64,000 nt of DNA, from positions 1,437,001 through 1,501,000 of the forward strand of contig NZ_BMKL01000001.1 of assembly GCF_014644315.1 (NCBI RefSeq), written 5' to 3'. The stretch's first letter is position 1. Each line of letters begins with the position of its first letter. Origin of the DNA: Tsuneonella deserti. GTDB lineage: Bacteria; Pseudomonadota; Alphaproteobacteria; Sphingomonadales; Sphingomonadaceae. Below the pieces are notes generated by a model. The model was not told where the DNA came from and ran no database searches. It saw nothing but the letters and a program-made list of their open reading frames with translations. This document shows positions 61,645-64,000 of this stretch, piece by piece. The translations under genes and the position numbers were made by a program.

Positions 61645-61916
61645 GGTTGCAGTTCCCTTTGCTCGGCCAAAAAATGGCGCTGACCAGCGGGTCGAGCGAC
61701 TCGTGCGACCCTTATGAGAACCGTTGGTCCAACAACCTTTTCCCCTATGCCGAGGCGGAATCGCAACTCCGCGACTCGAATGGAGAGCAAATTTCGTTCT
61801 ATGTGACTACGTCTCTGGACATAATAATTTCGTGTTTCTTGCATTGACGGACATTTCGTCACTCTCTGTAGGGATGGCCACTGGGCAAGATTTACAAGTT
61901 TCAGAACTGAGCCGGA
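61645..61916. other. AT-richer intergenic region before the TonB-C-like gene
   Basis: This 272-base gap, one of the least GC-rich pieces of the window, contains no convincing gene. It must carry the promoter of the gene starting at 61644 and the transcript end of the S24 repressor. Three ATTTCGT copies are described separately. Confidence 0.5.
61791..61859. repeat. Three ATTTCGT direct repeats
   Basis: ATTTCGT occurs at 61791-61797, 61827-61833 and 61853-61859 (spacings 36 and 26). All are in the same orientation in the AT-richer gap upstream of the gene at 61644. They could be regulator binding sites; chance is not excluded. Confidence 0.4.
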
Positions 61917-62567
61917 TCACAGCCGACCGCTTTTCCAGACGACTCGGCCGACAATCTCGACTTCTTCCAGAGCCACCTCGATCGGCGGGTAGGCATAATT
62001 CTGGCTGAGGAGGGTTGCCCGGCCGGGTCCGGCCGTCGCCAAGCGCTTCACGAGCAGCGCATCGCCGATGCGGACCACGTGGATGCCGTCCCGCAACGCA
62101 CGTTGCGCCCGGTCGACGAGAATCTCATCGCCATCGTGAAGCACGGGCTCCATTGAATCACCCTGTACGCGGATTGCGGAAAGCCGCGCGTTGGCAAGAC
62201 CCTGGTCGCGTAGCCAGCGCCTGGAGAACCGAAAGCTGTCGAACGGCGCCTCGTCGCCGGTCAAGGCTCCTGGACCCGCCGCCGCGCCGAGTGGCAGGCG
62301 AGGGACTTCGATCCATTCGCTGCGAGACGAAGGCGCGTAGGAATTTTCCTCGCCTGCCCCCAGCTCCGATTCGGGCACTGCGAAGAATTGTGCCAATGCG
62401 CGGCGATCCGCCTCTTCCAGCTTACGTGGGCTGCCCTTGCGAATAAACTGCTGCAAGTAACTGGAATTACGTCCGATCATCTCCGACAAACTCGCCAGGC
62501 TTACGTTTCTCGCGCGTGCGAGATCGTGAAGCGTGCGGCGAGGATCGACTGATAAGGGCATTTCCAT
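61917..62567 (-). CDS. S24-family self-cleaving repressor (HTH + peptidase S24)
   Basis: The 216-residue protein has a helix-turn-helix of the XRE type (about 17-46, LARARNVSLASLSEMIGRNSSYLQQF). A LexA/CI-like S24 domain follows with the Ser138 nucleophile in GDSMEP and Lys174 in LLVKRL. An Ala-Gly bond at 97-98 (AAAGPGA) is a plausible self-cleavage site. The ATG at 62567 has AGGAAGG before it. Two palindromes lie just upstream, across which two small genes face the other way. No phage gene is near, so it may be a domesticated or stress-linked repressor. Confidence 0.9.
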   Translation of the reverse strand: MEMPLSVDPRRTLHDLARARNVSLASLSEMIGRNSSYLQQFIRKGSPRKLEEADRRALAQFFAVPESELGAGEENSYAPSSRSEWIEVPRLPLGAAAGPGALTGDEAPFDSFRFSRRWLRDQGLANARLSAIRVQGDSMEPVLHDGDEILVDRAQRALRDGIHVVRIGDALLVKRLATAGPGRATLLSQNYAYPPIEVALEEVEIVGRVVWKSGRL

Positions 62568-62574
62568 CTTTCCT

Positions 62575-62588
62575 TCCTACGCGTAGGA
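62575..62588. promoter_or_regulatory. Perfect palindromic operator 1
   Basis: TCCTACGCGTAGGA is a perfect 14-bp palindrome (TCCTA half-sites around CGCG) beginning eight bases upstream of the S24 repressor start. It covers the likely ribosome-binding or promoter region and is a strong candidate for autoregulation. Confidence 0.7.
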
Positions 62589-62592
62589 TTTT

Positions 62593-62608
62593 TCCTAGAC
62601 AAGTAGGA
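62593..62608. promoter_or_regulatory. Palindromic operator 2
   Basis: TCCTA-GACAAG-TAGGA repeats the half-sites of operator 1 with a 6-base rather than 4-base spacer, four bases further along. It lies 60 bases before the 61-residue gene on the plus strand, so both genes could be controlled. Confidence 0.65.
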
Positions 62609-62668
62609 TTTGAGCCGCAAGCTAGGGGCCTCGATCGCAAAACGAGTCGCAGCGCATCGGGGAGTCGC

Positions 62669-62854
62669 ATGTTAATTCGCACCATCGAGAAGTTCCTCCG
62701 CGAGCATCAAATGCCCGCCACCAAGTTCGGCCGGCTGGCCGCCAACGATCCGCGCCTGGTGCTCGACCTGAGAATGGGCCGAGAGCCGCGCTCCGCCATG
62801 CGTTCTCGTGTGGAACATTTCATGAACAAATACCGGGAGACCATTCATGTTTGA
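62669..62854 (+). CDS. Small HTH-like protein facing the S24 repressor
   Basis: The 61-residue protein is basic and predicted helical, with LREHQMPATKFGRLAANDPRL and LRMGREPRSAMRSRVEHFM suggesting a compact Cro-like or accessory helix-turn-helix fold. I do not know its family by name. GGGGAG lies six bases before the ATG at 62669, a good ribosome-binding site, so it is likely to be translated. It overlaps the next gene by eight bases and is divergent from the S24 repressor across paired palindromes. An operator-binding partner is a hypothesis. Confidence 0.75.
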   Translation: MLIRTIEKFLREHQMPATKFGRLAANDPRLVLDLRMGREPRSAMRSRVEHFMNKYRETIHV

Positions 62855-63200
62855 CCGCCAGCCGCCCGCGCCGCCAAGCTTGCGCAACCGCCGCACGACG
62901 GGCGAACGCCTTCGCGATGCACTGCTGGAAATCGCCGGCTCCAAGGCCATCATTCTGGCGCACCGCGAAAAGAGCTGGGCGAGCATCACCTTTGCCGGCT
63001 CCCGCCACAGCATTGAACTTGGGTTCGAAGGCAGAGAAGCGGTGCACGCAGGCGAGCAGTTCATTGTCACCCTGCCCGATCACGAGTTCGGCATTCCAGG
63101 CCGACTGGTAGCGGAGGCGGCCGTGGTCGAGGCCGTTCATCGGCTCGACCCGCCTTCCCTGCGGGTAACCTGCGATCTGCTACTGCTGGAGGACGCCTGA
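62847..63200 (+). CDS. Hypothetical protein after the small HTH gene
   Basis: The 117-residue protein has a basic, proline-rich start, then an alpha/beta-looking body (ERLRDALLEIAGSKAIILAHREKSWASITFAG and VTCDLLLLEDA at the end). There is no signal peptide, membrane segment or motif I can name. A CGGGAGA ribosome-binding site precedes the ATG, which lies within the last codons of the upstream gene (8-base overlap). The two therefore form a small operon under the palindromic operators. It stops 52 bases before the converging aldehyde dehydrogenase gene. Confidence 0.75.
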   Translation: MFDRQPPAPPSLRNRRTTGERLRDALLEIAGSKAIILAHREKSWASITFAGSRHSIELGFEGREAVHAGEQFIVTLPDHEFGIPGRLVAEAAVVEAVHRLDPPSLRVTCDLLLLEDA

Positions 63201-63252
63201 ACCCTTCGATCCAGTTTCAATCAAGACAGTGGCCCATGCGGTCCACGGATGG

Positions 63253-64000
63253 TCACAGACGCCGGATGACCAGGTTCCTGATCTCGCTCATGTCCTCCAT
63301 CGCGAAGCGGATGCCTTCGCGGCCGAGGCCTGAATCCTTCACCCCGCCGTACGGCATGTTGTCCACCCGGTAGCTCGGCACGTCGTTCACGACGATCCCG
63401 CCGACGTCGAGCGTGTCCCACGCGTCGAGCACCTGGTGGATATCGCGGGTGAAGATGCCCGCCTGTAGTCCGAAGCGGCTGTCGTTGACCTGCGCCAGCG
63501 CCTCGTCCCAGTCCGAAAAGCGCGAGAGGTTGGCAAGCGGGCCGAACGCTTCTTCGCGGTTTGCCTTGGAATCCATTGGCACGCCTTCGAGCAGCGTCGC
63601 CTCCAGCATCGCGCCGTTGCGCTTTCCGCCGCACAGGAGTGTCGCCCCCGCTTCGATCGCATCATCGATCCACGTCTTGAGGCGGGTGGCCTCCTTTTCA
63701 GAGATCATCGGTCCGATGAAAGTGTCGCGGTCGTGGGGATTGCCGGCCACCAGCGTTTTCGCTCTGGCGACCAGCATCTCCTTGAAACGGTCGTACACGC
63801 TGTCGTGGATCAGGATGCGCTGCACCCCGATGCAGCTCTGGCCCGACTGGTAGAACGCGCCGAACACGATCCGCTCCAGCGCGTGGTCGAGGTCCGCATC
63901 CCTGTCGACGATCACCGCCGCATTGCCCCCGAGTTCAAGCACGACCTTCTTCTTGCCCGCCCGCGCCTTGAGGTCCCAACCCACCCCCGGCGAGCCGGTG
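63253..64000 (-). CDS. Aldehyde dehydrogenase family protein, 5' part outside window
   Basis: This is the C-terminal half, about 248 residues, of an NAD(P)-dependent aldehyde dehydrogenase; the start lies beyond 64000. The catalytic cysteine is in SGQSCIGVQR. The general-base glutamate is in VLELGGNAA. The conserved ANREEAFGPLA and GGVKDSGLGREG cofactor/oligomer motifs are visible, ending in RNLVIRRL. It resembles the lactaldehyde/glyceraldehyde dehydrogenase branch rather than betaine aldehyde dehydrogenase, but the substrate is uncertain. It converges with the small hypothetical gene. The reading frame remains open to the edge. Confidence 0.9.
   Translation of the reverse strand, partial: TGSPGVGWDLKARAGKKKVVLELGGNAAVIVDRDADLDHALERIVFGAFYQSGQSCIGVQRILIHDSVYDRFKEMLVARAKTLVAGNPHDRDTFIGPMISEKEATRLKTWIDDAIEAGATLLCGGKRNGAMLEATLLEGVPMDSKANREEAFGPLANLSRFSDWDEALAQVNDSRFGLQAGIFTRDIHQVLDAWDTLDVGGIVVNDVPSYRVDNMPYGGVKDSGLGREGIRFAMEDMSEIRNLVIRRL

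Noticed and set aside
1..64000. CRISPR array, insertion sequence or prophage
   Set aside because: No regularly spaced repeats, transposase, integrase, terminal inverted repeats or phage structural genes were seen; the S24 repressor is the only phage-like element.

Overview
The window is GC-rich chromosomal DNA of an alphaproteobacterium, most likely order Sphingomonadales (Erythrobacteraceae/Sphingomonadaceae-like). This is inferred from gene order and protein character, not from a database search. Supporting signs are the lepB-rnc-era, rpmF-plsX-fabH-ihfA-merR, miaB-phoH-ybeY-corC and mutY/dciA-dsbA-smc blocks, a C4-pathway hemA, a MucR regulator and a Fur lacking the CxxC pairs. I see no rRNA, tRNA, CRISPR array, insertion sequence or prophage structural gene. 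Genes are packed tightly, often with 1-4 base stop/start overlaps, and no gene-free stretch exceeds 300 bases. Long ORFs antisense to real genes are GC shadows.

Layout. 0.1-2.5 kb: signal peptidase, RNase III and Era (+). 2.6-7.5 kb: plsY, dprA, a membrane protein, topA and a 60-residue HTH-like protein (-). 7.6-12.5 kb: murI, a probable globin, hemA, then a NarL-type two-component pair (+). 12.7-16.1 kb: a PAS-GGDEF-EAL-PilZ protein, a nitroreductase and a Thr-rich secreted protein. 16.2-20.4 kb: a polyamine operon (-) with carboxynorspermidine dehydrogenase, a DUF486 membrane protein, carboxynorspermidine decarboxylase and an ornithine decarboxylase behind a structured leader. 20.6-22.6 kb: a PLP dehydratase and two tandem MAPEG proteins. 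22.6-31.9 kb (-): trxB, a tyrosine phosphatase, an aspartic protease, ergothioneine genes egtB-egtD, class II DAHP synthase and an M16 peptidase. 32-41 kb (+): nfuA, a RutE-like reductase, tsaB-rimI, mucR, fur, plsC-like, miaB-phoH-ybeY-corC and a LysR regulator. 41-43.5 kb (-): two paralogous AraC regulators and a cyclophilin. 43.6-46.7 kb (+): mgtE, DUF1489, TauE-like and a small hydrophilic protein. 46.7-49.6 kb (-): a class C beta-lactamase-like hydrolase, nudC and a FrnE-like thioredoxin-fold protein. 49.6-56.4 kb: mutY (-) and dciA-dsbA-dsbA lipoprotein-smc (+). 56.6-59.7 kb (-): rpmF-plsX-fabH-ihfA-merR. 59.9-64 kb: a third MAPEG protein, a metallo-hydrolase, a TonB-C-like secreted protein, an S24 repressor facing two small genes across paired palindromes, and the 3' part of an aldehyde dehydrogenase.

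Most of the window is housekeeping. The parts most worth a second look are the S24-repressor/small-gene locus with two palindromic operators (61.9-63.2 kb), the probable globin coupled to murI and just before hemA, the DUF486 membrane protein inside the polyamine operon, and the ODC leader with competing helices that could mask its start. I found no clear, entirely new multi-gene system.
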